64,000 nucleotides of DNA from Entomortierella parvispora (taxonomy: Eukaryota > Mortierellomycota > Mortierellomycetes > Mortierellales > Mortierellaceae), in assembly GCA_963573315.1 (NCBI GenBank), contig OY752153.1, positions 434,001-498,000 on the forward strand, read 5' to 3'. Shown here in pieces: positions 11,301 to 22,264 of this stretch (within the stretch, counting starts at the first letter, position 1; every line of letters begins with the position of its first letter). The translations under genes were made by a program, and so were the position numbers. The notes beneath the pieces are model-generated. The model made no database searches. It was not told the DNA's origin and saw only the letters and a program-made list of their open reading frames with translations.

Positions 11301-11448
11301 CAAGATGCAGATCTATATCTGGTGGTGGAAGCTCTGTGGAGGAAACGCGCGCATGAAGAGCTGGCGACAGAAACTGGTTGGTGAGCTCCCAGAGTTGATC
11401 GAACGCATGGGCGGCCGACAGGCTTTTGATGTCTCTTACCACCAATGA
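8390..11448 (+). CDS. glycerol-3-phosphate / DHAP O-acyltransferase (Gpt2/Sct1 type), 3 exons
   Basis: Exons by phase: 8390-8667, 9152-10467, 10565-11448, giving 825 residues. Intron 1 (484 bp, GT-AG, T-rich) splits an Arg codon so that '...AIPVLR' joins 'PQDAPHFDG', restoring the family's RPQD block. Intron 2 (10468-10564) is GC-AG with donor AG|GCAAGA and restores frame into 'CTELLQIIHAAVEALTLNA'. Acyltransferase motif NHGNYLLD is at 47-54 and FPEG at about 451-454. Hydrophobic membrane segments begin near residue 632. By family it acylates glycerol-3-phosphate or dihydroxyacetone phosphate at sn-1, the first step of phospholipid and triacylglycerol synthesis at the ER. About 130 Ser/Thr/Gln-rich residues sit between the first motifs and FPEG, as a low-complexity insertion. 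The family call is strong. Confidence 0.9.
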
Positions 11449-11633
11449 GTTGAAGAAAAGCAATAAAAAGAAAAAAAAAACGCGGGTCCTATTTATTTTT
11501 TTTTTCTTTTTTTTTTCTTTGTTGTTTGCACCGACTTTCTTGGTAGCGATAAATAAAGTGGAGGCCGCTTCTTCAGATAATCAGGGTATCTGTGAAGTTG
11601 CTAATGCTTTAATGTATTGACGGAGCAAATTTT
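11449..11633. terminator. shared 3' region of convergent genes
   Basis: Only 185 bp separate the stop codons of the acyltransferase gene (+) and the next F-box gene (-). It contains AATAAA-like signals on the plus strand (CAATAAAAAG at 11460, GATAAATAAAG near 11550) followed by long T tracts, consistent with polyadenylation sites. Confidence 0.4.
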
Positions 11634-13043
11634 CTAGCTAGGGGACAGGGTCTCACCATACGTGTGAAAGCGTTCTAGTCGAGGCCACATCTCCCTCATC
11701 CAAGAAATACCTGTGATCTCGTCCTTTTCAATTGTTTGGTTTCTCCACCTCCTTGGCGTTTCTCCTTCATCCCATTGAAGGTCTGCAGGGTTCAAACCAC
11801 CAATGTCGACAGTTGTCAGCTGCTTCATACAGCACAGTTGATCGAACAGTGGCCTACGCATCGCATCTGTGCATTCGACAAAACGAACGCCGAGTGTCTC
11901 CAGCCCTATACATATCCAACCAAGCGGCCCAACGCCGCAATGGTCCACATCGCTTCCACCGAATGCACCACTGGTTCCTGTTGTTTCGTCGGTTAGATTG
12001 GCTCGCAGAGCGTAACAGTGGAAGTTACGAAGAAGTGGGCAGGAACGCAAGATCACGTCGACAATGCTCCCCAGTTGCCATCCACTGAGATCTAATGTTT
12101 CCAGAGCATGAAACTGTCTCGATAGAGGTCCTTGGATCATATCGTCTGTCGTGGCCCAGAGTGCGTAAGCTCGCACTTCAAACTCTTTAACACAAGGAGG
12201 GAGCAACATCAAGAACTCGGTCAATTCCGCTCTCCCTAGGAAAATCTGCTTCACTGGCAGGACAAGTCTTAGCTCTCGGAGATGCGGAAGAGATGCAAAC
12301 ACTTGACGGAACGTCTGAAGTGCCGAAGGCTCTAATCGAATATGTTCAAAGTTCCAGGTCAAGGTCTCCAAGTTCTTGGCAGCCCGGATAAGTTTGGCGT
12401 ATTCCGTTAGGGAAGAATACGAGGCTCTGAGGACAAGATGACGCATCAGTGGAAGACCATCAGGGTCGGGGCAATCTAGCAACACGTTCGCGTGCACAGT
12501 GTAGGAATTAAAGCCGAGATCGAGCGATGTCAGTCCTTGTGCGATACTCCACAGTGGGGAAACGAATGAACTTTGAGTTCTTGAGCCCTGATTCCAATAA
12601 CCGAACTCGAACCCGCGAACCACAAGTTCTTGGAGTTTTGGACAGTGCTCTACCAAGACGGTGAGGGATCGGGGAGTAAGTTCAAGAGCAATGACCTTTG
12701 TTATCCGGGGGTTGTTCTGGAGGAAATTGATCCACTTCTTGGAGAGGGTAGTGGTGGACGAGCCTGGACCACGCACCTGGAGCTCGGTGAGTAGAGTGCA
12801 TTTGGAGGCGATGACATTGAAGATGGGGCTCTTCATGGAAATGCGGAGTAGGGTTGCATGAGCACAGTACCGCTCGAGGGCAATGGACTTGGCATTAGAC
12901 GCGTTGATCTCCTTGAAGCGAAGATGAGCAAAGGCAGCGTACCAGGCCTTGTTGACGAGTGTGCATGGAACAATGTGCTTAAAGTCAAGATGAGCAGAAA
13001 TTAACAAGAGAATCTCTGGAATGTCAGTCGAGGTAGATGTCAT
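11634..13043 (-). CDS. F-box/LRR-like protein
   Basis: A 469-residue single-exon protein starting at 13043 (MTSTSTDIPEILLLISAHLD); 19 further in-frame residues upstream are hydrophobic leader translation and I left them out. The F-box spans about residues 6-45 (IPEILLLISAHLDFKHIVPCTLVNKAWYAA). It is followed by hydrophobic repeat units such as 'LPHLRELRLVLPV' and 'FHALETLDLSGWQL'. It ends with 'REMWPRLERFHTYG', the same terminal block as the other F-box/LRR genes of this window. It is probably an SCF substrate adaptor; the substrate is not predictable. Confidence 0.8.
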   Translation of the reverse strand: MTSTSTDIPEILLLISAHLDFKHIVPCTLVNKAWYAAFAHLRFKEINASNAKSIALERYCAHATLLRISMKSPIFNVIASKCTLLTELQVRGPGSSTTTLSKKWINFLQNNPRITKVIALELTPRSLTVLVEHCPKLQELVVRGFEFGYWNQGSRTQSSFVSPLWSIAQGLTSLDLGFNSYTVHANVLLDCPDPDGLPLMRHLVLRASYSSLTEYAKLIRAAKNLETLTWNFEHIRLEPSALQTFRQVFASLPHLRELRLVLPVKQIFLGRAELTEFLMLLPPCVKEFEVRAYALWATTDDMIQGPLSRQFHALETLDLSGWQLGSIVDVILRSCPLLRNFHCYALRANLTDETTGTSGAFGGSDVDHCGVGPLGWICIGLETLGVRFVECTDAMRRPLFDQLCCMKQLTTVDIGGLNPADLQWDEGETPRRWRNQTIEKDEITGISWMREMWPRLERFHTYGETLSPS

Positions 13044-13701
13044 GGTGGATGGCGAGAAGAGAGGGGATGGGAAGAGGGGGAATAAGAAGAGCGACAACAC
13101 AAGGAGGACGATTGTCTGGCTGGACCTTGCGTTTTAGGAAGTCACCGACGGCCACATGGCACACACACCTGTGTTGTCCCCCCCCACCTTTCAAGACCCA
13201 AACAAGATGCTCTGAGGTTCTTTGGACAGGATACATTCGCAGCCAAGGTCGCCTTGTCATCTGCATCTGTTCCTGTTGAGAGAGAGCGACCAACGCAGGA
13301 GTGACCGCCTTCAAAAAAAAACGCGACAAATACTATTTGTCGCGTCAACAAGTTCCTCGCTCCCAGGAAACGCCACCAATACCAATTGATTCGCAAAGAA
13401 GAGCTTCATTCGCAAACAGTCCCCCGACATTCATTCCTATGCTTTGAGGGAAAAACTGGTAAGACGATTTGCTTCTCCGTAAAGTCGTTGAAGTTCGAGA
13501 TACTAAACCCTCTGCCTCCTTCATGCAGCTCAATTGATGGAATATCAATTGACACAGATGGATGGAGGGGAAGGGCAACGAGAGGCCGTGTGACAGGAAT
13601 GGCTGAATTAGATACGTAGAGACGCATCGTTTTAATGAACATTGGAATGCGACAATCCGGCTCGGGCCCTCACTGGCGCCTCCCATTCTTTCAGTGGTGT
13701 T
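13044..13701. other. intergenic with one short perfect palindrome
   Basis: About 660 bp upstream of one F-box gene and downstream of the next. The notable item is a perfect inverted repeat at 13321-13345 (11-bp arms ACGCGACAAAT around a 3-bp centre). Otherwise I see only short non-credible open frames. Confidence 0.35.
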
Positions 13702-14511
13702 TTATCTGTAGCTGTAGCCCAAGATCTTGCTATCGTTCCTTTCGAAGCGTTCGTCTATAGATCCGATAGCCATAGCTCTGATCCCGACATCTCCCCCGTA
13801 CCTTAATCTGGCCAACTTGATGACTTCTCTTTCCAAATAGTTCCTGTGAATATCGCGCGCGGTCGTGCATTCTATTGCATTTATATAGAACTTTTTCCGG
13901 ATATCTTGCGGAGATAAAATGTTCCTGTGCACAGCGTAAGGGATACTCTCTTCAAACTCACTATAGTGATTTTTGCGGCATGGTAGGCACATCTGGATCG
14001 TCCAGTTTGGTTCGACAGGGCAGCCAATGAGTAGAACATCTTTGTGCTTCCGATGAAGTGATTCTACTTGAACAGGCAGTGGAAGTGTTGCGGCATTGTC
14101 CACTTCGAGATAGTTGTCAAAATACTTATGACACTGCTCGCACACCATGGAGCTGCAGGCACACATATAAAGCATATATGACCTCGATTTGGAAACCAGT
14201 GGCAAGAGCCACAGATCTTTTTTTGAGCCGAATATTCGACGAAAAAGAAGAGACCAGTAGGGAAGAGAGTCGACCACAGCATGGAGAGTCGTGTTCACCA
14301 TGGACATACGTGATAGCTGGGAAGGGTACAAGTATGAGCAGATCTTTTGCCAGACTTCTAACGGAACACGCCGGTCTGTGGACAGTTGCTCCGATGTAAG
14401 CTTGATCGACTCCAAAGTCTTGTTTAGATCATCGGCTTGGTGATTGCAGGTGAGTCCGTCGCTTTGGTCACTGACACTTTCCTCGCGAAGAGGGACTTGG
14501 TTCTGATTCAT
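13702..14511 (-). CDS. small F-box protein with two Cys-x2-Cys pairs
   Basis: A 269-residue protein. The F-box lies at about 48-90 (VPLEVWQKICSYLYPSQLSRMSM). It is followed not by LRRs but by a compact domain with CEQC at 124-127 and CLPC at 175-178, and a C-terminal 'ARLRYGGDVGIRA' block. The four cysteines could form a zinc ribbon; this is inference. The same architecture recurs at 22265-23056, 39713-40426 and, cut by the window end, at 63748. I do not know a named family for the C-terminal domain. By the F-box it should be a Skp1 partner in an SCF complex. Confidence 0.75.
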   Translation of the reverse strand: MNQNQVPLREESVSDQSDGLTCNHQADDLNKTLESIKLTSEQLSTDRRVPLEVWQKICSYLYPSQLSRMSMVNTTLHAVVDSLPYWSLLFRRIFGSKKDLWLLPLVSKSRSYMLYMCACSSMVCEQCHKYFDNYLEVDNAATLPLPVQVESLHRKHKDVLLIGCPVEPNWTIQMCLPCRKNHYSEFEESIPYAVHRNILSPQDIRKKFYINAIECTTARDIHRNYLEREVIKLARLRYGGDVGIRAMAIGSIDERFERNDSKILGYSYR

Positions 14512-15086
14512 GGTGAAGGCAAGAACTGATTGATTACCGAGACGAGCAACGACGGGCGTTGCTACCTAGAGGGGGGGGGGGGGGGGGGGGGAGGGGGGAT
14601 CGTGGGAATTCGTGCCGGATCCTTTGGGGGCGGGGGGTATGACAAAGCAAGTGGGAGACCAAAAGAAGAAGTCGATTTTGAGGCTTTGACCAGGCGGATG
14701 GGGGTTAAGGGTGCGCCACAGTATGGAAGGTCGCAATATCTGTGCCACCTTAGCAGGATAGTCAGGAAGGCTTGCTAAGACTTTGTTTGGCCTTGAAAGA
14801 ACGGGGCAGCGATTATCATCCCGTCTCTAAACGACTCCATCGTGCCTTTACTTTCGAGAGACACAACATCGGCGACGTTCCCACAAACAACGAGACAACG
14901 AGAGGCTGAATAGAGTTGTGTTCAATATTAATATAGAAGAAAGGATTACAATCTATATTCTGAAAGTCTAGAGGTCTACTCTATCTTCTCCTCCCTTCAA
15001 ATAAAAAGGAACAAAATGAACAAAAAAAGTCAAATATTCACAACCAAGGACAGCAATGGGGCTGCCGATATTGTTGATGGATGCGG
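14512..15086. other. intergenic; contains long G tract
   Basis: About 575 bp between two minus-strand genes. It includes a near-pure G tract at about 14571-14597 just upstream of the small F-box gene. No gene was seen. Confidence 0.35.
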
Positions 15087-17272
15087 TCAGCACACAGGAC
15101 GAGTCGATGGGTAAAGGTAATCGAAAAATGTCATGTCCGGTCGCGGGCACATTGTCCAGGCGACCTTGACAGGCTCGACCTGACTCCAAAGTTGATCCAA
15201 CACATGAACAGGCAACTCTTGTACCTGCTCCAGGGTCTTTTGGCGTTTTGGAGGTGCTGGGCGCATTGTTGTGGAGGCTGGGACAGTCGTAGTGGCAGTG
15301 GCTGCACTGGAGGAGGTCATAGAGGGTGTGGACTCAGGCACCGGCGATGATTGAGTGGAGGCATTGGGAGATGCCAATTGACCGATCGAGTCCAAATGGG
15401 CAGGGTGGCAGACATACAGCCAGCGCTTGCCATCCTTGGCAGTTTTACCTATTGGTTGAAGTGGTAAGCGATGGAGAGAGGTTAGATATAACTTAAATTG
15501 TAGTCGCAAGATAGATCGGCGACTTACTAAAGGAAACAAGGCCATAGAATGTGCAGAGGGCATGGGCAACAAAGCGAAGGAACTGGTCCTGGATATCCCA
15601 TCGGAGGTAGATCTGCGGGGGATCCGACTCGTCGTTTGCTGCAACAACAGCGCTTTGATCATTGTTGCTCACCGGTTCCCGGAGACCCTCCTCAGTGGTG
15701 CGCTCTTCGGTGGAAGAAAGAGCAAGGCTCGAATCCGCAGTAATCTGCTTCACTGTTGCCGGTGCTGCGGCGGTCTGTGTGGTCACGGTGGTTTCGATAG
15801 GTTTGTTGACAAGGACCCAGTTCGCGTCTTTCTCGATTGTATCTTCAGCAGGGGTGAGAGGCTCGTCCAAGACTTCTGTTTGATGATTAGCATCAAACTC
15901 GTCTTCAGATTCGGACTCGGACTCGGGCTCGGAAAGGGTCAACTGATCCAAAAAGTTAACCAGCTCGCCCTCGTACTGCACGACAATCCCCTGGGGAACA
16001 TGGACCTTCTTGATATCCTTGCGCTGAGCACGAGTCAGCAGTCGATGTCCTATCAAAGGCTGTTGGGGCTCGACTGACTGCTGCTCTGAGGCAACCCCAT
16101 CAGCTAAGGCCTTGGATCGCCTTGAGGAGGGAGGGTTGTTCCGGATCAGGTTCTCGACCATGGCGTCATACTTCCAGTGGAAGGAAGGAGCCTCGTGGCC
16201 ATAGCCAGGGAATGCCAAGTCAACCTGGTACAGCACTGCGAAAGGATGGTGCAGGAATTTGTCTATTGAATTGATGAAAAGACCCCGTTGGCGAGAAAGA
16301 GAAAGAGGGGATGGAAAGAGTCGAAGTCGAGGCGGTCGACAAAACGAACAGGGTAGTGGTAGTGGCGGGGAGGAGGGGGAAAGGCGATAGCGATAAAAAG
16401 CGGGTGAGCATTACGAGGTCTACATGCACCTTGACAGCTGGTCAGCTCTGAACGGTGCCATGAACGAAGAAGGAGTGACCAGAAGGTCGCAGCTCGCCCA
16501 AGGGCGCCCAGACAGAAAACAGACAGGTCTGAAGCAGTCAACAACAACAAAGGATTCAAGTAGCAGTCGACTTTGTGTCTGTATGCCCCTTGGGTGTGTG
16601 TTCTCCTCTTTCACCCACTCTCCCTCTTTCTCTTTCTCTCTGTTTTCAGTCGCGACATGTCTGTCCATGGCTGGTCCGCAGTGTGTCCTTTGGTGTGATG
16701 TGTGATGTCCGTGCAAACAAATCATTGGTGGGCGGATATAATTTCCCGCAGTCTGTGGCCGCAGTAAATTCCATTCCAGGAGAGCAATCAGTCCAAAGAC
16801 AGCCGACAACTGTCTGTCTCTTTGTCTCTGTGTCCGTGGTCGGCCTGTCAGTCTGCCAGACTATCTGCGTGTCCGTTGTCGCTTCTGCTGCTTGGCGGAA
16901 GTGGGAAGTGCAGTGAAAAGGGGGATCAACAGGCGTTAGAGCCCCACACTACTGCTTCACAAAGAGTTTTTACTTGCCATTGTCATGTCGCTGGCGCCGC
17001 TTGCTTCCTTCTTGGCCAATCTTGTTGCGCTGATTCTGTGAATCTCGCTGTACCCAAGGGTAGTACTTCTTTTTCTTCTTGTTGTGATGGCGCTGCTGTT
17101 GTTGGTGGTCGAGGAATTGTGAAGAGGACTCGTTGTGGATGAGAGTGAGAGAGGATTGAATGGTGCGCTCAAGCGATTGCTGGTGCATCTTCATCAGCGT
17201 AGCCTGGCTCTGGCCATGGATCGCGTCTCCGACAAAGAGATGCTGCTGTTGAGGAAGGGGGTCTCGCGCCAT
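15087..17272 (-). CDS. R3H-domain protein with R3H-associated N-terminus, 3 exons
   Basis: Best phase-consistent model (minus strand): 17272-16978, 16262-15528, 15448-15087, giving 463 residues. The last intron (79 bp, donor GTAAGT) joins 'FVAHALCTFYGLVSF' to 'SKTAKDGKRWLYVCHP', which rebuilds an R3H single-stranded nucleic-acid-binding domain. The first intron needs a GC donor (AATG|GCAAGT) to keep frame and joins a 'GSKRRQRHDN' end to 'DKFLHHPFAVLYQVD'. It is 715 bp long and could hide another small exon; a candidate of matching phase, reading SELTSCQ at its end, lies near 16434-16530. An acidic Ser/Glu stretch and Thr/Ala-rich linkers follow. Family members are poorly characterised and presumed RNA-associated. 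The R3H call is good; the N-terminal exon is less sure. Confidence 0.65.
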
Positions 17273-18905
17273 GAGGAGGGGGGGGTTTTCTTTCTTCTTT
17301 GTTCGCAGGATAGAGGGGTTTCCAAGTGTTGGAAGGGGTTCTAGGTACTGGGCAGGGGAGGAGTGGAAAGAGAGGCAAGAGGTGCTTTTGAAAGAGTGAA
17401 AGAGAAGACAAGAGCAGAGAAACCATATCCCCTTCGTCGTCAAAAGGGCAGTCACTTGCCCTGCCGCAGGGCGACTCGACTGCGACTCGTGCTTTGGCTG
17501 CGACCCCTCCAACCCCTCAGTCACCTGGCCGCAGCACACGCCGCGTTGCGCCGGAAAAGGGAACAAGCGAGATTGTCATGGGGTCCCTGGAAGGAACCCC
17601 TGGTGGCCAATGGGGGTGTGTTGGTCCCAGATGCGGGCCAGATCCTTGCAAGATACAGATATGTACCAGATCTAGGATTGGACTTGGCCGTCCGGGAATG
17701 ACGGACAGCACTCAGATCCTTGCCTGTCGAGAGAGAATCCGTCGTCTGCTTGTGACAGAAAACCACGGAACCAATGGTCCTCTGCACGTGTGCGAAGAAA
17801 CAACACCAACACAGACTACAGACAACGAAAGGGCGATTGTTTGTTTGTCCACCGTGTGAATGTGTCTGTGGGTTTGGATCGATCTATTTCTCAGGAAGTC
17901 CTTATAATGACGAGCAAGAGATGACAAGATCTTCCACTTTCCAAGGATGAAGCTGGAACACAGCAGCCTGTGGCACAAGAAAAGAGACGCGTTTGCCTTT
18001 CGCCTTTTGCCTTTCTAACCTCAATTCCCCTTTTTCACCATTTGCTTGGACGTTCTCAAAGTTTCTTGGCGACCGCCCCTCCATAACACCAGAAGGTCGA
18101 CCTTTGGATATTTGCTCAACGAAGAGTGCAACGTGTAGAGATGAAAGACAAAAGAGGTGGCTATTGCTTCTCCTTCCCTCCTTGTTTATTTTCATGATAT
18201 GCATCCAACCCCCTTCAGTTTTCCACTTCTCTTCCATCGACGAGGACAAAAACGAAATCCTCCTCGATGATCCCGTGTCCCTTTATTTTTTTTTGTTTCT
18301 AGTCTTGCCTCCTTTGAAATACATGCATGGGTGGCAAAGGAAGATGCAAGCTCTTTCGTCCCCATCATGTTGGCTTGTCCGGACCTTACAAATCCAGTAA
18401 TGTTGCAGATATCGGCGCTTTGCTTTTTTTTTTTTTTGTATTTTGGCCCCGAAGTTGCGTGAAGTTGCGTCAACAGCACACCATGGAGCTGGCCTCGCTT
18501 GCTCTCCCATGACCTTTCGATTTCTTCTATTGCATCTTCTCCTCCTTCCTCCTCCTTCCGTCACAGCCAACAAACACTACTTCTCCATCCGGTCGATAGA
18601 CTCCAAGACCCTGTCTCTTCTTTATCACACGATCCCCCTTTTCTGTTGCATAGCAAACAAAAGCGCATCGCGACATTTGTATTTTTGTCCTATCCCGCTG
18701 CTCATTCTATTTTCGCATTGTCTCAACGAACCATCTCCTGCACCAACAACCACTAGCCACCTTCCCTTGCTGACAGTTAGTAGACTTGGCACCACTTCTC
18801 TTTTTCTTCTTCCCCTTTGGTTTCCTTGTAACTCGATCCTTCTTAACTCTACGGCAAAGTTGATCAATTGTACTCGGTTCTTGCCAACAATATCATTTTC
18901 AGTCC
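17273..18905. promoter_or_regulatory. long divergent intergenic region
   Basis: 1.6 kb between the R3H gene (-) and the UPF0658-like gene (+). Several open frames occur on both strands but they overlap CT-rich or low-complexity sequence and lack domains. The last ~350 bp before 18906 are pyrimidine-rich, as expected for a 5' leader. Nothing else is supported. Confidence 0.3.
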
Positions 18906-21900
18906 ATGTCCCCACGCAAGGAAAGACCAACGACTGATCACTCCAACGAAAACACCCGTAACACCCAACCTCCTACACCGACCACCAACTCTCCCCCTTC
19001 TTCTTCACGTTGGAGTGGGATTGTAATGCCATGGAGCCGACGCAGCAGTCGATTCCATGAGGCGGCCACTGAGACAGAGATCCTTGAGGCAATGAGCAAG
19101 GTCAACACCCAACCATCACCAAGAGAAAAGGAGGAATATGATGTTGTAGATTTAAGCGACGTGGAATATCATTCACATTGCAGTAGGCCCCTGGACTATT
19201 CACATGGACGAACAGAGATTGTTGGGAGCAGCGATGAGGGGCTCTCCTCCACACGTTCGTCACAGCAAGGTCTACCAATGTACACGCAGCACCGGTATAG
19301 TGGACACCGATCGCAGCAGGAATCGGTTCACTCAATGCAGCAGTTTTACCACCATCATTACCGTCAGGACAGCCATCCTCTTCGGTATCACTCGCACGAC
19401 TCTCAGGATGAACAGATTGTCAAATCGCAGCAACTGCATGCACAAGCGCGTGAAAGTGAGAATGAAACGAGAGAGCAGGGATCAAGGCTTGAGAGCGGTC
19501 TGCGCGCCCATGGTCCACAAAGCACTAAAAATCCTCGGGAAGGCGGTCCTGCAGCTTTTGAATCAACAGCGACAGGGGCGGCCTCAGCAGCAACACCTGC
19601 ATTTACTGCACCGCCGCTATCGCTGGTATCACCATCAACTCCAACAGCACAACGTACACCAATCATCAACAAAACTCTTGCCAGACTCACCCATCAGTCG
19701 CACAGTTGCAAAAGTTCATCCTCTTCCCACTCTTGTGTTTCCTCTTCTTCCCAATTCTCCTCGGCCTCTTCTGCCTCTACACTCATTCAAGGATCAAGGA
19801 TGCGGCAGCCGACTGACCATCCCTCATCACCCTCGAGGCCTGACCCCATGCCTGATTCTCCTTCTTCTGCCTCGACGATCACAGCCCACACTTCTCCGTC
19901 CTCACCTTCGACTCTGAACCACGTCGGGGACAGCCCGTCACCCACCTTGACCTTGAAAATGACGACTTTTGAGAATCTTCCAGATTGGAGTCCCTCGTCC
20001 AATGGCCTATCCTTACCTATCCATGACCATCTCCATCGACGGACAGAGATATCAGCCTTTGATAGCGAAGAGTCTCCCCATCCGCAGGACCAGCTTCCCA
20101 CCGAGACCGAGTTATCAGCGAGATCAAACTCGTCTTTGACCCTTGTAGTATTGTCAGATCTAGAGGCTGGACGGCGCACCGGGGAAGATGCAGCAGATGA
20201 GCCCTGTATGACTTGCCATATTGTTGGCTGGCAGACCATAAAAGCTGGGGTAATAGTCAAAAAAATCGATCCCTTTGAAGTAGAATCGACTTGCTCACCC
20301 AAACGTACGCCTTTTTTTCCCTTTTTTTTTGGTTGTACGTTACCTAATATAGCTGCTGCCAACTTCCAGTCACGCTCGGGATGCCCTCTTGGCAGCTGCT
20401 CTTGTCGCCTTGGTGACCATTGCTCTCGAGGCGGTCCTCATCCATCGCCACCAGACCATGACAGTGTTGGCAACCGCTTCATCATCCTCATCGGTCATTG
20501 ATCCAGCAGTCTTGGCAGCCGGTGGACCATTTGAGATCTCGTTCTTCCGACCTTTGACAATCTATTACTATCTCTTTATTCTCGCCGAGATCTTTGCGGT
20601 GGGATTACTCTGGGATGCAGCCATCCACAAAAACTCGCTCCAGGTAGTAGCTTTCACTGTGTTTGAATGGTGTATGGTCTCTTATTCAGGATTACAAATT
20701 TGGCAGCACGATCAATTGGTCAAGGACATTGGTATACCCCCAGAGTTATTGGTTCGGTTAGGGGACTCAACCACGAGATTGTTCTTATTCACGCAGCTGG
20801 GAGTTCAAGTGGTGGCATGTATTGGAATCACCATTGTGACATGGAGATTGTACTCAGAATTTGGATGGCTTGTCTTTCAAAAGCTCGGCGCAGATGTGTC
20901 CTTGAGGAGTAAGTACAACTCTAAAAGAATGTGCTCCATACAAAGTCGACCCTCCCAACAATCGTCCTTAGCTGATTCAAATTATCATTAGAAATGATGA
21001 AGGAGTATCGGCTCTTGTTCACTCTGCTGAAACTGGACGCGTTTTTTTTTCTCGGATACGCGATTCAAATCGTCACGTTAACCGACAATCATTGGCAAAA
21101 GGGACTTTTGGAGGTTGCAGTCGCCATTCCCCTCAGTGGAGTCATTATTCTCCTTGGATTTTACGCAGTATGTTCTTCAGACTGGTTCATTTTTACCCAT
21201 GCCCCGCCACTATTCACTGAAGTTCTATTACCCCTCCGAAAACATTGCAAACACTCACAGCTTCGACATGAAAACAAAGTGATCATGGGTGGGTTCATTA
21301 GTTGCTTGGGGCTCTTGATTGCCTACATGGTCTATCGACTCTACGCTCTCTATCAGACTGTGACGGGTGAACCATCCACAGATCCGTATTTTTTCAGCCG
21401 CAAGACGATGACAGTTTTTGGTAATCTTGACTGATCTCCAATATTTTGAATGTAGCGTCCACTGCAGACATTCGACATGAGGACTTACAAAGAGAAGTTT
21501 TCATTTTCTTTTTTATTTCTCTTGGTAGCCTCATTAACACTGATAATGACAGTCTTGGCCCTGTTGAACGCCATTGTCATGGTCTACAACTTTAACAAGG
21601 GTCTGAAAGAAGCTAGTATGTCCTATCCCTCCACTTTCCCTTCATACGGTCATGGCCAAACAAAGGTTCATTGTTTTCTCATATTCTTTGGCATTTATCT
21701 ATGGGCACTCCTATCTCATAGTGCAACAATACCATTTACGCCGGTCGAGCACAATCCGATCCGTCACTACAGTGTCTTTACATCATCATAATGGATGCAT
21801 TGGACGCGAGCACAATCTAATATCCGCCGAGCGAGTTCACAATCCATCCAGGAACAGTCGTGACCAGCAGCAACAAGGGGGTGCTCAGATTCCAACCAGC

Positions 21901-22101
21901 CATCAAGGATGGAAACGAGGCTGCCGCGGTGTGAAAATTGTCCGATCGGGCACATCTCAAGGATCTGGACATCATCCCACGGGAAGTTGTGGATCTGGTG
22001 CTGGAGGAAGAAGCCCAAAACGGTCGTCAAGGCGGAGCCTGCTACATTACGAGTCAATGGCTCCTGCACCGGCTATGGTAGAAAGATGGCAAATTGAGTA
22101 G
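18906..22101 (+). CDS. UPF0658-like Golgi membrane protein with long Ser-rich N-terminus, 6 exons
   Basis: Phase-consistent exons: 18906-20304, 20396-20908, 20992-21167, 21261-21420, 21529-21615, 21722-22101, giving 904 residues. The C-terminal half has about seven hydrophobic segments, including '[22 protein letters not shown]', '[15 protein letters not shown]' and '[18 protein letters not shown]...NFNKGLKEA' formed across introns. This pattern I recognise from fungal UPF0658 Golgi membrane proteins, whose function is unknown. It ends '...ERWQIE'. The first ~465 residues are hydrophilic, rich in Ser, Thr, Pro and His, and unusual for the family. The first junction is the least certain: an alternative acceptor at 20369 would keep a '[11 protein letters not shown]' start to the first membrane helix but leaves a phase mismatch with the only good donor. 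Exons 2-6 are well supported. Confidence 0.65.
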
Positions 22102-22264
22102 ATAAACCCAAGGCCGAGAGTGCAGTAGAGAGTTGGCTATTCACGTGCTTGTCTTTTTTACTCGAGCACACGGAGGACCGTGCCCAAACAAAAACTGAAT
22201 GATATCATGTGTTGAAACGTTCTATCTTTCTTCTTGTCTTCACCATTCTTCACGGGGCGCAGCC

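Noticed and set aside
14571-14597. Long G tract as a quadruplex regulatory element
   Set aside because: It is a simple homopolymer prone to sequencing error; there are no separate G-runs with loops to argue for a specific structure.
16420-16809. 129-residue minus-strand frame as a separate gene within the R3H intron
   Set aside because: Its composition follows a CT-rich tract and it lacks a domain. At most a small part could be an extra R3H exon, which is noted there as an alternative.
22199-22264. Upstream ATG as start of the small F-box gene
   Set aside because: The added 22 residues have no counterpart in the other family members and look like leader sequence; the Met at 22265 was preferred.
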